From assembly GCF_002204185.1 (NCBI RefSeq), contig NZ_MXPU01000001.1, positions 62,001 to 126,000 of the forward strand: a stretch of 64,000 nt of DNA, given 5' to 3'. The position numbers and the translations under genes were made by a program. Numbering within the stretch: position 1 is the stretch's first letter; each line of letters starts with the position of its first letter. Positions 16,951 through 26,267 of the stretch are shown here, piece after piece. The notes below the pieces were generated by a model that worked only from the letters and a program-made list of their open reading frames with translations, did no database searches and was not told the origin of the DNA. This stretch comes from Rhizobium esperanzae. Lineage in GTDB: Bacteria > Pseudomonadota > Alphaproteobacteria > Rhizobiales > Rhizobiaceae.

Positions 16951-18204
16951 TCAGAACCGCACCGTAAAATCCGTGCCCTTGCCGACCTCGGACTTGACGA
17001 TCAGCCGGGCGCGGTGGCGGGTCAGGATATGTTTGACGATGGCAAGGCCGAGGCCGGTGCCTTTTTTCGAACGGCTGTCCTCGATGCTGACGCGATAGAA
17101 GCGTTCTGTCAGACGCGGCACGTGCTCGGCCGGAATGCCTGGCCCCTTGTCGACGATGCTGACCTCCACGGGCGCCCCGGCGCCGTTCTTCAGCCAGACG
17201 TCGACGATCTTGCCCTCCTGACCGTATTTGCAGGCATTCTCCATCAGGTTCTCGAAAACCTGAACAAGCTCGTCGCGGTCTCCCAGCACCTCGACCTTGC
17301 CATCGGGCAGATGCAGGTTGATGTCGACGCCGACATCCCGGGCCAGCGGCACCAGGGAGTCGCGGACATGGCCGAGCAGCGGCACCAGGTCGACCTTCTC
17401 GTCCGGGGCGATATGCGATTTCAGCTCCAGGCGGGAGAGCGACAAGAGGTCGTCGACCAGCCGGCTCATGCGTGTCGTCTGATCGAACATGATGCCGAGG
17501 AACTGCGCCTGCGCCTTCTGATCGTTCTTCGCTGGCCCCTGAATGGTCTCGATGAAGCCGCGCAGCGAGGCAAGCGGCGTGCGCAGCTCATGGCTGGCAT
17601 TGGCGACGAAATCCGAGCGCATGCGGTCGATGCGGCGGACCTCCGATATATCGCGGAAGGACAGGATGAAAAACCGCTCCGGCTCTCCGTCGGCCTGGAA
17701 TTCGACAGGCGCGCTGCGGACGATATAGACGCGCTCGGACGGCAGCCGCTCGGCATGCTCGATCTGGTTCGGCGCATTGGTCGCGATGGTTTCGCGCACC
17801 ATATCGAGCACGCCGGGCGAGCGCAGCCGGGCCGATATGTGGGCACCGAGCGCCACCTCGCCGAAGGCCTTTTCGGCGGCGCGGTTCTGGAAGAGCACCG
17901 AAGCGTCGTCCGACAGCACCATGACGGGAATATCGAGGCCGGCGAGCGTGGCGGAAATCTCAGGCAGGCGGCTCGGCGGCGCTTGCGGCTCCGCCTCCAC
18001 CGGCCCGACGGATTCCGCCTTGAGGACCGGCGCCTCATTGAACAGCGCGGTCAAGATCATGACGAGCAGGAGAACGAGCACGACCCACTTGTTCATCCCG
18101 GCGGCAAGGGCGGCTAGCGCGCTGAGGATGGCCGCAAGCAGGACGGGACGTTCACGCCGGATGCGCGCCAGCAGGCTTTTTCTCCAGGGGGTTTCGTCTT
18201 GCAA
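16951..18204 (-). CDS. phoR: PhoR phosphate sensor histidine kinase
   Basis: Membrane-anchored sensor kinase that phosphorylates PhoB. Two hydrophobic segments near the N-terminus (about 21-36 and 38-55) form a hairpin with no periplasmic sensor. A PAS domain follows at about 84-190. The dimerisation helix has H205 in ANASHELRTPLASLRG. The ATPase domain has ENLMENACKYG, DKGPGIP and GTGLGLAIVKHI. The start is TTG at 18204 with GAGG upstream; a later ATG would cut into the first TM segment. It is separated from pstS by 449 bases containing a repeat and the Pho box, so it probably has its own promoter. Confidence 0.93.
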   Translation of the reverse strand: MQDETPWRKSLLARIRRERPVLLAAILSALAALAAGMNKWVVLVLLLVMILTALFNEAPVLKAESVGPVEAEPQAPPSRLPEISATLAGLDIPVMVLSDDASVLFQNRAAEKAFGEVALGAHISARLRSPGVLDMVRETIATNAPNQIEHAERLPSERVYIVRSAPVEFQADGEPERFFILSFRDISEVRRIDRMRSDFVANASHELRTPLASLRGFIETIQGPAKNDQKAQAQFLGIMFDQTTRMSRLVDDLLSLSRLELKSHIAPDEKVDLVPLLGHVRDSLVPLARDVGVDINLHLPDGKVEVLGDRDELVQVFENLMENACKYGQEGKIVDVWLKNGAGAPVEVSIVDKGPGIPAEHVPRLTERFYRVSIEDSRSKKGTGLGLAIVKHILTRHRARLIVKSEVGKGTDFTVRF

Positions 18205-18413
18205 CTGGGCCTCGCGGCGTCGATTCGTTTTTCTTTATATTGAACTCTGCCTGATAGCGGCAATTCATGACAGAAGTTTTCGGCTGGCGCCGCTCAAGCG
18301 AAAGACTGCAGCACAAGCTTCAAGAAAAATCGCCGGCCAAAAGCGAAAGATTTGATTTTCAACGGCAAATATGTTCGCCTGCGGCAAGAGGACCACCAGC
18401 GCAGGAGGAGCAT

Positions 18414-19295
18414 ATGGGCGAGGCTGTCGAAAGCAGGGCCGTGGAGCTCGATATCCGCGGCAAGAAGCGCATCTTCGACGTCGACGATCCGGTTCTGCCG
18501 GACTGGGTGGACGACCACGCGCTGGAATCCGGCGAATTTCCCTACAAGAAGAAACTGAACGAGGAGGACTATCTGGAGCAGCTGGAAAAGCTGCAGGTCG
18601 AACTCGTCAAGGTGCAGTTCTGGCTGCAGGCGACCGGCAAGCGGGTAATGGCTCTGTTCGAAGGGCGGGACGCCGCTGGAAAGGGCGGCGCGATCTCGGC
18701 CTCCTCCGCACATATGAACCCGCGCCTTGCCCGCGTCGTGGCGCTCGCCAAACCGACCGAGCGCGAGCAGGGGCAATGGTATTTCCAGCGTTACGTCGCG
18801 CAGTTTCCGACGGCGGGCGAATTTGTGCTCTTTGACCGCTCCTGGTACAACCGCGCCGGCGTCGAGCCGGTCATGGGTTTTTGCACGCCGCAGCAATATG
18901 AAGGCTTCCTCAAACAGGCGCCGCAGCTCGAAAAGATCATTGCCCATGAGGGGATCTTCTTCTTCAAATTCTATCTCGATATCGGCCGCGAGATGCAGCT
19001 CAAGCGTTTCCACGATCGCAGGCACGATCCGCTGAAGGTCTGGAAGCTGTCGTCGATGGACATCGCGGCGCTGGCGAAATGGGGCGATTACAGCGAAAAG
19101 CGCGATCGGATGCTAAAGGAAACCCATACGGATTTCGCGCCATGGACCGTCATTCGCGCCAACGACAAGCGGCGTGCAAGGCTGCAACTCATCCATCACA
19201 TGCTGAACAGGATGGATTATGACGGCAAGGACGAGGCGGCGCTCGGCGAGATCGATAAGGAGATCATCGGCTCGGGCCCCGGCTTCCTGAAATAG
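18414..19295 (+). CDS. ppk2: Polyphosphate kinase 2 family protein
   Basis: PPK2-family phosphotransferase that moves phosphate between polyphosphate and nucleotides. Walker [10 protein letters not shown] (84-92), the lid-region [18 protein letters not shown] and Walker B FDRSWYNR (140-147) are intact. The class I-type length of 293 residues suggests NDP phosphorylation, or polyP synthesis from GTP or ATP. The residues just after Walker A (AISASSAHM) differ from the usual TIKRFTEHL. The start at 18414 has a strong AGGAGGAG site; an upstream in-frame ATG would add unconserved sequence. Divergent from phoR, so phosphate sensing and polyphosphate metabolism lie side by side. Confidence 0.9.
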   Translation: MGEAVESRAVELDIRGKKRIFDVDDPVLPDWVDDHALESGEFPYKKKLNEEDYLEQLEKLQVELVKVQFWLQATGKRVMALFEGRDAAGKGGAISASSAHMNPRLARVVALAKPTEREQGQWYFQRYVAQFPTAGEFVLFDRSWYNRAGVEPVMGFCTPQQYEGFLKQAPQLEKIIAHEGIFFFKFYLDIGREMQLKRFHDRRHDPLKVWKLSSMDIAALAKWGDYSEKRDRMLKETHTDFAPWTVIRANDKRRARLQLIHHMLNRMDYDGKDEAALGEIDKEIIGSGPGFLK

Positions 19296-19308
19296 ATCGC
19301 CTGCGGCG

Positions 19309-20508
19309 TCACTGCCCCGGCAGGATGCGGATGGCGAAGAGGTTGATGCCGCGCGCCTTGCCGTCGAGATCGCTGTTGATGACAAGCGTACCAGGCGAAT
19401 TCGGCGCCAGCGAGCGGTCGAACTTCACCTGCAGCAGCGCATCCGACTTCTCGCGGGTGACGCTGAAGCGATGGCGGGCGCAATTGCCGAGCGACTGGAA
19501 ATTGCATTCGACCGTCACCTGCGTCGGCTCGTCGGTGGTCGATTGCAGCGTCAGCGCGATGGTTGAGGATTTGCCGGCAAGCTGCTGCAGCACTGAGGCG
19601 GGAACGCTGACGGAGATATTGCCGTCAGCCGCACCGCTTTGCGAAATCAGCCGCACGGCGGGGCCGTCATTCTCGGTGATGTTTTCGGTGCGCGCCCGCG
19701 GGCCGCTTGTGATCTTGCCGGCCTCGTCTGGCTTGAACACCGGGATCCAATCGGCCGAAAAACTGTTCTGCGGATCGATGGTCACCGGCTGATCGGTGTG
19801 GGTGGCCGCATTGCCGGCGCCGTCATCATTGCCGGTGAAATCCTCCGGCTGGGTGCTGGCCGGCGGATTGGCGACGCTGGTGTCGCGCTCGGCCGCCGTC
19901 AGGAGCAGGCCCGACGTATAGGCCCACCAGGCGCCGATGCCGATGAAGGCGAGCAGCACGCACCAGACGAGAAGCCTCGAAAAGAACTTGCGCGGCTTGC
20001 GGCGGCCGGCCGCCCGCTCCGGACGGAAATCCATGTTGGCGGCGCGCTGGCCGCGCTGCAGCCGCTCGTCACCGAGCGGGGCGGCGGAGAGATGATCGGC
20101 ATTGCTTGCATGCACATCGTCGAGCCTCGACTCGTCGCTGCGGTGCATGATCACTTCGGGAGCACGGGTCTCGCCCGCCGCCACCGGGCTGTCGATCAGG
20201 CTGTCGACATCGGCCACATCCCCCCGGTGAACCGGCGGCGCCGACATGTCGACGACGGGCGGGACCGGCACTTCCGGCGGTCTCTGGCGCGGGTGAAGAC
20301 GGTCTCGCTCCTCGCTTTCGATGGCGTGGATGGTGGTTTCCAGACGATGGCGGTGATGGGCGACGGCCTCGGCATCGGTAATATCCTGCTTGCGCAGGCC
20401 GGCTTCCAGCGCTTGGCGGGCCGATTGGTAGATCCTCGCTCGAACCTCCGGATTGTCGCGATCGGCATTTTCGAGCGCTGTTCTGATGGCCGTTTCTAAT
20501 CCGCTCAC
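19309..20508 (-). CDS. Conserved single-pass membrane protein of unknown function
   Basis: Not recognised as a named family. The 399 residues split into a cytoplasmic N-terminal part of about 175 residues, one TM segment at about 178-203 (LLVWCVLLAFIGIGAWWAYT) preceded by a basic patch, and a C-terminal extracytoplasmic domain. The N-terminal part contains a helical stretch with many Arg/Glu and a charged, Pro-rich linker. The C-terminal domain looks beta-rich and includes ISVSVPASVLQQLAGKSSTI. The start is GTG at 20508 with GAAGGA upstream. It converges on ppk2 with only 13 bases between stops. Codon usage matches the chromosome, so it looks native. Confidence 0.75.
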   Translation of the reverse strand: MSGLETAIRTALENADRDNPEVRARIYQSARQALEAGLRKQDITDAEAVAHHRHRLETTIHAIESEERDRLHPRQRPPEVPVPPVVDMSAPPVHRGDVADVDSLIDSPVAAGETRAPEVIMHRSDESRLDDVHASNADHLSAAPLGDERLQRGQRAANMDFRPERAAGRRKPRKFFSRLLVWCVLLAFIGIGAWWAYTSGLLLTAAERDTSVANPPASTQPEDFTGNDDGAGNAATHTDQPVTIDPQNSFSADWIPVFKPDEAGKITSGPRARTENITENDGPAVRLISQSGAADGNISVSVPASVLQQLAGKSSTIALTLQSTTDEPTQVTVECNFQSLGNCARHRFSVTREKSDALLQVKFDRSLAPNSPGTLVINSDLDGKARGINLFAIRILPGQ

Positions 20509-20757
20509 GTCAAGTCCTTCACTTCGAACCCGGCATCGAACTGCCGTCCCTGCCGTTCTCTATCAAAATTCGGTAGCGGCAAGCGCGGCAAACCGCAAGT
20601 CTTGCAGCCCCGTTAGCCGTTGATCGGCGGCGATCATCGCCAGCTTTCACGGCTTCCGGGCCTTGCCCTTTTCTTCATGCGCAGCTGATATATCGGGTTG
20701 AAATCGACGAAGGCATGGCGGCTGCTCTTTTATCGGCTTTTCTTCTCTGTTATGAGA

Positions 20758-20779
20758 TTGACGTTTTCGTAAACGTCAA
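20758..20779. promoter_or_regulatory. Palindromic operator before the nitronate monooxygenase gene
   Basis: Nine-base arms TTGACGTTT and AAACGTCAA are separated by TCGT, ending 13 bases before the start codon. A closely related 16-bp palindrome lies over the fadD -35 at 48979-48994. The ACGTCAA core resembles operators reported for LiuR-type MerR regulators of branched-chain and fatty-acid catabolism; the regulator is not in this window. Confidence 0.55.
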
Positions 20780-20792
20780 TGAGCGGTGAACA

Positions 20793-21752
20793 ATGGCCCT
20801 GCCCCCGATCCTCAAGGACAAACTCAGACTGCCGGTGATCGGCTCGCCGCTCTTCATCATCTCGCATCCGGCGCTGACCCTGGCGCAATGCAAGGCGGGC
20901 GTCATCGGCGCCTTTCCCGCGCTGAACGCCCGACCGGAAAGCCAGCTCGACGAATGGCTGGCCGAGATCACCGAGGAACTCGCCCGCCACGACGCCGCCC
21001 ATCCGGAAAGTCAGGCCGCACCGTTTGCGGTCAACCAGATCGTCCACATGTCGAACAAGCGGCTGGAGCACGATCTCTCGCTCTGCGTCAAATACAAGGT
21101 GCCGATCGTCATCTCCTCGCTCGGCGCCGTGCCGGAGGTCAACGCCGCCGTGCATTCCTATGGTGGCATCGTGCTGCACGACATTATCAATAACCGCCAC
21201 GCCCATTCGGCGATCCGCAAGGGCGCGGACGGGCTGATTGCGGTGGCCTCGGGCGCCGGCGGCCATGCCGGCACGCTGTCGCCCTTCGCGCTCGTCCAGG
21301 AAATCCGCGAGTGGTTCGAAGGGCCGCTGCTGCTTGCCGGCGCGATCGCGACCGGCGGCGCCATCCTGGCCGCCGAAGCCATGGGCGCCGACATGGCCTA
21401 TATCGGCTCGCCCTTCATCGCAACGCGAGAGGCGCGCGCCGCGCCCGCCTACAAGCAGGCGATCGTCGACGGTGCCGCCAACGACATCGTCTACTCCAAC
21501 TATTTCACCGGCGTGCACGGCAACTATCTCAAGCCGTCGATCCTCGCCGCCGGCATGGACCCCGACAACCTGCCCGTCGCCGACCCCTCGAAGATGGATT
21601 TCGAGCAGGCCACCGGCGGCGCCAAGGCCTGGAAGGACATATGGGGCAGCGGCCAGGGCATCGGCGCCGTCAAGGCCGTCGAGCCGGTGGCCAAACTCGT
21701 CGACCGGCTGGAGGCCGAATACAAGGCCGCCCGCGCCCGGCTTTCGCTCTGA
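20793..21752 (+). CDS. Nitronate monooxygenase family flavoprotein
   Basis: FMN-dependent TIM-barrel enzyme of the 2-nitropropane dioxygenase/NMO family, which oxidises nitronates. The 319 residues show the N-terminal flavin-contact IGSPLFIISHPAL, AVASGAGGHAGTLSPFALV with the catalytic-region histidine, and the phosphate-binding segments LLLAGAIATGGAILAAEAMGADMAYIGSPFIAT. Family members also include enzymes with other flavin chemistry, so nitroalkane is only the default substrate. A short GAGCGGTGA ribosome site lies right after the palindromic operator. It is followed by tRNA-Thr with no obvious co-transcribed partner. Confidence 0.85.
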   Translation: MALPPILKDKLRLPVIGSPLFIISHPALTLAQCKAGVIGAFPALNARPESQLDEWLAEITEELARHDAAHPESQAAPFAVNQIVHMSNKRLEHDLSLCVKYKVPIVISSLGAVPEVNAAVHSYGGIVLHDIINNRHAHSAIRKGADGLIAVASGAGGHAGTLSPFALVQEIREWFEGPLLLAGAIATGGAILAAEAMGADMAYIGSPFIATREARAAPAYKQAIVDGAANDIVYSNYFTGVHGNYLKPSILAAGMDPDNLPVADPSKMDFEQATGGAKAWKDIWGSGQGIGAVKAVEPVAKLVDRLEAEYKAARARLSL

Positions 21753-21874
21753 AGGCGGTCTTCCACACCCCTGCCCTCTTTTTTGCCAAAGGCATGACAG
21801 GGTGCTTGAAATCTTCGGATAATGCCTGTATCAGCGCCATGCAAATCGCAGGCCGCACGCTTCGGCCGCCAAAT

Positions 21875-21950
21875 GCCGCTTTAGCTCAGTCGGTAGAGCA
21901 CATCATTCGTAATGATGGGGTCACGTGTTCGAGTCACGTAAGCGGCACCA
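21875..21950 (+). tRNA. tRNA-Thr (anticodon CGT)
   Basis: The acceptor GCCGCTT pairs with AAGCGGC, followed by A and an encoded CCA. The D arm is GCTC/GAGC. The anticodon stem CATCA/TGATG holds a TTCGTAA loop, so the anticodon is CGT for codon ACG. The T arm is ACGTG-TTCGAGT-CACGT. Total 76 nt. Confidence 0.95.
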
Positions 21951-22152
21951 TTTGCCTCCAATCGGCCGCTCCACCACCCACATTATAAGCCTCTCCTAAT
22001 ATCCTGCGTCCATTAATCAGCCGTGGCCGCTCGGCAGGCAAATCGCGATTAGGTGCTGGGCTATTTCATCAAGGCAATCGACCTGCCCCTTCGGCTGCGC
22101 ATGGCGACTGATGTCGATCGAGCCCGAGCGGGCCCGTCAGGTAGGAGGATTT

Positions 22153-22625
22153 ATGCGGATATTACTTTCGAGCCTCGTGCTTTTCACCTTTACCATTTCC
22201 AACGCGGATTCCGCGGATTTCCCACTTGCCTCATGCAGTGGATGGGACGGAACGCTGGTGAGCAGAACCGGCACGGATTCGAGAAATGCGGTGATGGAAG
22301 GGAACGTCAATCAGGCCAACTTCCAGGAATACTGCGAACGAGACCCGGGATACGAGACGACCGCGCATGGCGGGAAACTGACTGTTGAGCAGTGCGTGGC
22401 GATGTATGTGAAACAAAATGGTAAAGACACCTATCGTTCCACCGCAGATTGCCGCAAGGGCACCCTGTCCTTTTTTCCTCCGGGCGGAGAACCGTTGCGC
22501 GTGACTTTCCCATTACCAGAGGATGCAGATGTGTCGTGCGCCTCAGGCATGCCGCCGCTAATCAAGCAGTTCACAATGCTCTGCCCCAGGCGGCGCGAAA
22601 GTTTAAAATGCTGGACGACGAATGA
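22153..22625 (+). pseudogene. Small secreted protein, probably frameshifted near its 3' end
   Basis: It starts at 22153 behind a strong AGGAGG site with a Sec signal (MRILLSSLVLFTFTISNADS), then a Cys-containing mature domain of about 130 residues of unknown family. From 22588 the frame degenerates into Arg/Ser-rich sequence and runs on for over 1 kb antisense to the acyltransferase gene. If the C4 run at 22584-22587 is read as C5, the protein instead ends LCPQAARKFKMLDDE and stops at 22623-22625, giving about 157 residues. That ending is far more natural, so a one-base deletion (real or a sequencing error) is likely. Function unknown. Confidence 0.65.
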
Positions 22626-22686
22626 CAGGATGACTGTCTCAGCTTCCCGGTCGCGACCGATTGGACGACCTATTGGAAGCTCATAT

Positions 22687-23823
22687 CTAGACCGCCACCT
22701 GTCTCTGTTGCGTCAGGCGCCTGCCGACCGACTGACCGGGAAGCTCGATGAACTTGTAGCCCATGAAGGACAAGACATAGACGACAGGGATGGTGACGAT
22801 CAGCGTCACCAGCCAGCGAGCGGGATTGCTGAGGTCCGTATTGCCGATCAGCCAAGCGATGACCGGCTGCATGATGAGCAGGTGAATGAGATAGGCCCCA
22901 AAGGAAAGTTCGCCGAGGTTTCGAAACAAGCTGTTGCCGAGCACCGCATTGACCGCGCGCGAATAATGACCGACGGAACCCGGAAACCGATCCGCGTGCA
23001 CCAGGACAAAGAACAGCACCACGATCCCCACGCGCACAGTTTCGTGCAGCACCGTCACGTCGCCGCCGAGAGGGATGAGGACCAGCAGAGCCGAAATTGC
23101 AAAAGCGAGGTAAGCTCTGCCCTGCGACATCCACAATGCGCCCGCGAGAAGCATGCCGGCGGCGAAGATGTGCATTTTCATTGGCAGAAACGACGGCATC
23201 GGGAAACGAAAGCCCAGATGATGGACCACCCAGGCGGCAATGACTGCCAGGCCGACGGTGACGAGCATGCCCTTCAGCCAGCCCAGCCGCCCGAGAACGA
23301 TCATGATGAAGGGCAAAGCCGCATAAAACTGCATTTCCAGGCCGATGCTCCAATCGGGCAGCGCGGTGCGGAAAGCGTGGGCCGGGGACAAGCCGAACAG
23401 GAAGGAGAGATGCATCAGGTAATTGGTCAGGCTATCGTCCAGATAGCGGGAGGCGGCTTGCGGCGAATTGCCGTTGAACGCATCGATGATCATCCTTGCC
23501 TGATAAATCTCGGACCCGGCGATGAGCGCAATCACCAGCATGAGGTAATAGAGCGGTGCGATGCGGAAGAAGCGACGCGCCCAGAAGACCGCCCATGTTT
23601 GCGGGCTCTCCCATGGCTCCCTGACCTTCCGCCGCTGATAGTGAAACACCATCAGGAAGCCGGAGAGCATGATGAACAGGTCGACCCCGAGCTCCGGATC
23701 TCCGATAATCGGCACCTTGAATCCCGTCAGGATATGCGCATGGCCGATCAGCACCCATAGCGCCGCCAAACCACGCAAACCATCCAGACATTCGATGCGT
23801 CTGCCGCCTTTCATCGCGTCCAT
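22687..23823 (-). CDS. Acyltransferase family 3 membrane protein (OafA/ExoZ-like)
   Basis: Integral membrane O-acyltransferase that usually acetylates or otherwise acylates surface polysaccharide, LPS or Nod-factor-like glycans. The 378 residues start with IECLDGLRGLAALWVLIGHAH, holding the family's conserved Arg and His. About ten hydrophobic helices follow, including the GVDLFIMLSGFLMVFHYQRR segment, FFRIAPLYYLML, and the C-terminal LGELSFGAYLIHLLIMQPVI. The start at 23823 has GAGG upstream. There are no polysaccharide genes nearby to name its substrate. Confidence 0.88.
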   Translation of the reverse strand: MDAMKGGRRIECLDGLRGLAALWVLIGHAHILTGFKVPIIGDPELGVDLFIMLSGFLMVFHYQRRKVREPWESPQTWAVFWARRFFRIAPLYYLMLVIALIAGSEIYQARMIIDAFNGNSPQAASRYLDDSLTNYLMHLSFLFGLSPAHAFRTALPDWSIGLEMQFYAALPFIMIVLGRLGWLKGMLVTVGLAVIAAWVVHHLGFRFPMPSFLPMKMHIFAAGMLLAGALWMSQGRAYLAFAISALLVLIPLGGDVTVLHETVRVGIVVLFFVLVHADRFPGSVGHYSRAVNAVLGNSLFRNLGELSFGAYLIHLLIMQPVIAWLIGNTDLSNPARWLVTLIVTIPVVYVLSFMGYKFIELPGQSVGRRLTQQRQVAV

Positions 23824-23996
23824 GAGATACCTCTATCCATTCGTATCCGCGGGCAGGGTTAGCATCTTCGACGGCAACCGGATAGTGTTGAATGGATTTT
23901 AATGCGCTGTGGCACAACTTGTGCGGGTCGACAGTCGATGAAGGCCGGGCGGCGTCAGGCTGTCCGCTGCGTCCTTTCGACTGCGAATATCGGAAC

Positions 23997-24021
23997 GGAA
24001 CATGCCGCTGCCGAACAGGTT
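23997..24021 (+). promoter_or_regulatory. Possible EcfG-type promoter before the Gly/Thr-rich secreted protein
   Basis: GGAAC (23997-24001), 16 bases, then GGTT (24018-24021), one base off the general-stress consensus GGAAC-N16-CGTT. Transcription would start about 25 bases before the 24054 start codon. Confidence 0.4.
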
Positions 24022-24053
24022 TCCCCCTCGAGACAACAAGGATGGAGAAGACC

Positions 24054-24410
24054 ATGTCCTGCAAACTCATCGCGATATCCCTCCTTTCGATCGGTCTTGC
24101 CGGGTCGGCCCTCGCCCAGACGGCCGGCGGGGCGAATTCCAGCGGGCGGCTTTCGGTGGCGCCCGTTATCGGCGGCTCGGGCAGTACAGGCGCGGGTTCG
24201 GCGGGTACCGGCTCCGCCGGCACGGGCGCGGCCGGCACCGGCTCTGTCGGCACCGATCCCGGCGCGACCGGCAGCACGACCGGCACTGGCGGCATCGATC
24301 TCAACCGCGACCGCAGCACGATCAATCCCGGCGGCGTCAATCCGGATCTTCAACAGGTGCCGGGCTGCACGGCCGGTACCGGCTCACTCAGCGAGGCATG
24401 CCAGCAGTGA
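24054..24410 (+). CDS. Small secreted Gly/Ser/Thr-rich repeat protein
   Basis: A 118-residue exported protein of unknown function. The signal peptide is SCKLIAISLLSIGLAGSALA with cleavage before QTAGG. The mature part is low complexity, built of irregular TGSAG / TGAAG / TGSVG units at about 43-70, then GGIDLNRDRSTINPGGVNPD and a short tail with two cysteines. The start at 24054 has GGAG six bases before its spacer; an in-frame ATG at 24042 is less well placed. A clear terminator follows, so it is monocistronic. It may be a stress-induced envelope protein if the EcfG-like promoter is real. Confidence 0.65.
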   Translation: MSCKLIAISLLSIGLAGSALAQTAGGANSSGRLSVAPVIGGSGSTGAGSAGTGSAGTGAAGTGSVGTDPGATGSTTGTGGIDLNRDRSTINPGGVNPDLQQVPGCTAGTGSLSEACQQ

Positions 24411-24436
24411 GGTGGGCAGGCGCTCGCCTCCGATAG

Positions 24437-24474
24437 AATGAAGGCGCGGCCGCGATCGCGCCGGGCCTTCATTT
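24437..24474 (+). terminator. Terminator after the Gly/Thr-rich protein gene
   Basis: AATGAAGGC (24437-24445) pairs with GCCTTCATT (24465-24473) with a GC-rich interior; it is followed by only a short T run. Confidence 0.65.
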
Positions 24475-24636
24475 CGGCTGACGTCGCGCAAAAACGACGG
24501 CTGCCGCGAGAATTGCTTTACCGACTGGCTTTCAAGTCGTAGAACTACTGCATCCCTCCGCACATGGCGCATTGCCCCACACCTCAGCCAGCCTGCCGTT
24601 ATTCCGGCGTCCGCGGAGCACCCGAAGAGGACCGTC

Positions 24637-26127
24637 ATGTCGAATGCAGCGCATCGCTCGAACCGCGTGCTTGTCGTCGCGACCATCATGGTGGCGACAT
24701 TCATGGTTGCCATCGAGGCGACGATCGTGGCGACGGCGATGCCGCGCATCGTTGGCCAGCTCGGCGGATTCTCCTATTACAGCTGGGTGTTTTCGGCCTT
24801 CCTGCTGGCGCAGTCGACGACGACGGTCATCTACGGCAAGCTTTCGGATATTTTCGGACGCAAGCCGGTGCTGATCGGCGGCATCCTCATCTTCCTGGCC
24901 GGCTCTTTGCTCTGCGGCTTTGCCTGGTCGATGATGTCGCTGGTGCTGTTCCGGCTGCTGCAGGGGCTCGGCGCCGGCGCCATCCAGCCGGTGACGATGA
25001 CGATCATCGGCGATCTCTTCAAGCTCGAGGAACGCGGCCGCGTGCAGGGGGCGATGGCGACTGTATGGGCGACCTCGGCCGTCGTCGGGCCACTTGCCGG
25101 CGGCATCATCGTCGACAATATTTCCTGGGCCTGGATCTTCTGGATCAACCTGCCGATCGGCATCGTCTCGATCATCGCCTTCATGATCTTCCTCAAGGAA
25201 GACGTCGCGCACAAGCAGGCAAGGATCGATTATCTCGGATCGGTGCTGTTTTCGATCTCGATCGTCGCGCTGCTCGTCATGCTGACGGAGACCGATGCGC
25301 GCACCTCAATCCTGCTGTCGCTTTTCGCCGTCTTCGTGGTCGCGGGCATTCTCTTCCTCGCCCAGGAGAGACGGGCGCCGGAGCCGATCATTTCGATCGC
25401 GCTCTGGAGCCGCCGGCTGATTGCCACCAGCAATGCGGCGACGCTGCTTGCTGGCATGGCGCTGATCGGGCTTTCCACCATCCTGCCGATCTACGTGCAG
25501 GGCGTGCTCGGCCGCACGCCCATCGTCGCCGGCTTCACGCTGACCATGCTCATCGTCGGCTGGCCCCTGGCGGTGATGCTCTCCAGCCGCTTCTATAAGG
25601 CGTTCGGCGTTCGCCGGACGCTGCGCGTCGGCAGCCTGATGTTTCCGTTCGGCGCCTGCTTCCTGTTGTTCCTCACGCCTGAAAGCTCGCCGGTTCTTGC
25701 CGGCGCCGGCTCCTTCTTCATGGGCTTCGGCATGGGCCTAATCAGCCTGACGAGCATCGTGCTGGTGCAGGACAGCGTCGAATGGTCGATGCGCGGCAGC
25801 GCGACGGCCTCGATCATCTTCGCCCGCAGCCTCGGCAATACGCTCGGCGCCACCGTGCTCGGCGCCATTCTCAATGCCGGCATCGGCCATTATGCGAGCG
25901 GCGAAACGGCGGCAGCCCTTCATAAGGCGCTGAACCAGCCGACCGGCCTCTCGGCCCTCGCCGCCGATCCAGCGATCCGCAGCATCTTCGACGCGGCCCT
26001 GCACTGGAGCTTCTGGGGCGTGGTCGTCGTCGCGGTGCTGACCTTCTTCACCACCTGGCTGATCCCGGTCGGCCACCGCCAGACGCGAGAAGAGCCGGCG
26101 GTGGCAAGCGAGGCCGCCTCGCGTTGA
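24637..26127 (+). CDS. MFS multidrug exporter, DHA2 (14-TM) family
   Basis: Proton-driven drug efflux permease of the EmrB/QacA type. The 496 residues begin with motif D1 (TFMVAIEATIVATAMPRI) in TM1, motif A GKLSDIFGRKPVL in loop 2-3, motif B LVLFRLLQGLGAGAIQPVTM in TM4 and motif C AVVGPLAGGIIVD in TM5. About 14 hydrophobic segments fit the DHA2 class. No membrane-fusion partner gene lies nearby, so it is probably a stand-alone inner-membrane exporter. Substrate cannot be read from sequence. Confidence 0.92.
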   Translation: MSNAAHRSNRVLVVATIMVATFMVAIEATIVATAMPRIVGQLGGFSYYSWVFSAFLLAQSTTTVIYGKLSDIFGRKPVLIGGILIFLAGSLLCGFAWSMMSLVLFRLLQGLGAGAIQPVTMTIIGDLFKLEERGRVQGAMATVWATSAVVGPLAGGIIVDNISWAWIFWINLPIGIVSIIAFMIFLKEDVAHKQARIDYLGSVLFSISIVALLVMLTETDARTSILLSLFAVFVVAGILFLAQERRAPEPIISIALWSRRLIATSNAATLLAGMALIGLSTILPIYVQGVLGRTPIVAGFTLTMLIVGWPLAVMLSSRFYKAFGVRRTLRVGSLMFPFGACFLLFLTPESSPVLAGAGSFFMGFGMGLISLTSIVLVQDSVEWSMRGSATASIIFARSLGNTLGATVLGAILNAGIGHYASGETAAALHKALNQPTGLSALAADPAIRSIFDAALHWSFWGVVVVAVLTFFTTWLIPVGHRQTREEPAVASEAASR

Positions 26128-26267
26128 TAAGGTTGCTCCTCAGGGGAAGCGCCTGGCAGTTTGCTGACAACGTCTCCTCCGTCATGCTCGCCTTGTGCCG
26201 AGCATCTGAGCACCGCAATTGCTTGGCATGACTCATTTATTTTCAGATACTTAATTGGACGCGTGCA

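Noticed and set aside
22626..23760. Rightward extension of the secreted-protein frame
   Set aside because: Antisense to the acyltransferase gene; best explained by a frameshift at the C run near 22584.
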